Below, in pieces: positions 63,958 through 64,000 of a stretch of DNA of 64,000 bases (within the stretch, counting starts at the first letter, position 1; each line of letters starts with the position of its first letter). Location: positions 1 to 64,000 of the forward strand of contig WRIY01000012.1 of assembly GCA_009782515.1 (NCBI GenBank), written 5' to 3'. Position numbers and translations under genes: made by a program. The DNA comes from Eubacteriaceae bacterium. Its GTDB lineage: Bacteria > Bacillota > Clostridia > Eubacteriales > Anaerofustaceae. The notes under the pieces were generated by a model, which searched no databases, had not been told where the DNA came from, and saw nothing but the letters and a program-made list of their open reading frames with translations.

Positions 63958-64000
63958 CAAAAGTCGCCGCATTCAAGTATTGGCAGAATATTTTCGTTTG

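Overview
The window looks like chromosome of an anaerobic, low-to-mid G+C Clostridia-type Firmicute. The evidence is a class III (Firmicutes-type) fructose-1,6-bisphosphatase, a dcw cluster headed by mraZ with a PASTA-domain penicillin-binding protein, a hisZ-type histidine operon, type III pantothenate kinase, T-box leaders, SD-rich starts and lipoprotein signal peptides typical of the phylum. Genus cannot be assigned by reading. ftsZ is followed by the his operon, not by the spoIIGA-sigE-sigG block usual in endospore formers, so sporulation is not supported here.

Layout. 1-9.2 kb: bactofilin, fbp, a PKD-domain membrane protein, rsmI and two membrane proteins, one with a C-terminal domain resembling DUF695/RraB. 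9.2-13.8 kb: a complete branched-chain amino-acid ABC transporter (livJ-H-M-G-F) ending in a CBS-ACT sensor-like protein. 14.2-18.6 kb: a surface-polymer operon, licD-tarI-tarJ-licD plus a membrane protein, with the parts for CDP-ribitol synthesis and LicD-type phosphosugar transfer. 18.8-23.4 kb: nitroreductase, tepA, pgsA, and an ECF S-component-coaX-dus operon. 23.7-31.1 kb: hisZGDCBHAF(IE), nearly all overlapping. 31.4-44.8 kb: the division and cell-wall cluster mraZ-rsmH-ftsL-pbp-murF-mraY-murD-ftsW-murG-murA-divIB-ftsZ (no murB, murC, murE or ftsA).

45-51 kb: small hypothetical genes, then a T-box leader with a probable isoleucine specifier (AUC) ahead of an XRE-cupin regulator, an acyl-CoA ligase and citramalate synthase (cimA). 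51-54 kb: a lipase-like DUF2974 hydrolase, an orphan MobV relaxase, and a strongly structured intergenic block. 54-58.5 kb: tuf, tyrS and an archaeal-type proS under a second T-box with a proline specifier (CCG) and an unusual T-box bulge. 58.7-64 kb: a two-gene small-protein operon, a full-length copper-ATPase-like protein that has lost every catalytic motif, an isolated ModA-like lipoprotein and an Asn-rich lipoprotein.

The two most interesting items are the intact pseudo-P-type ATPase (59904-62333), with a consensus promoter and structured leader, and the tarIJ/licD cluster, which resembles the enzyme set used in animals to put ribitol phosphate on dystroglycan. Branched-chain amino-acid supply is a recurring theme: the liv transporter with an ACT sensor, and the Ile T-box operon with cimA and a possible branched-acid ligase. 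All promoter, terminator and RNA-structure calls were made by eye.
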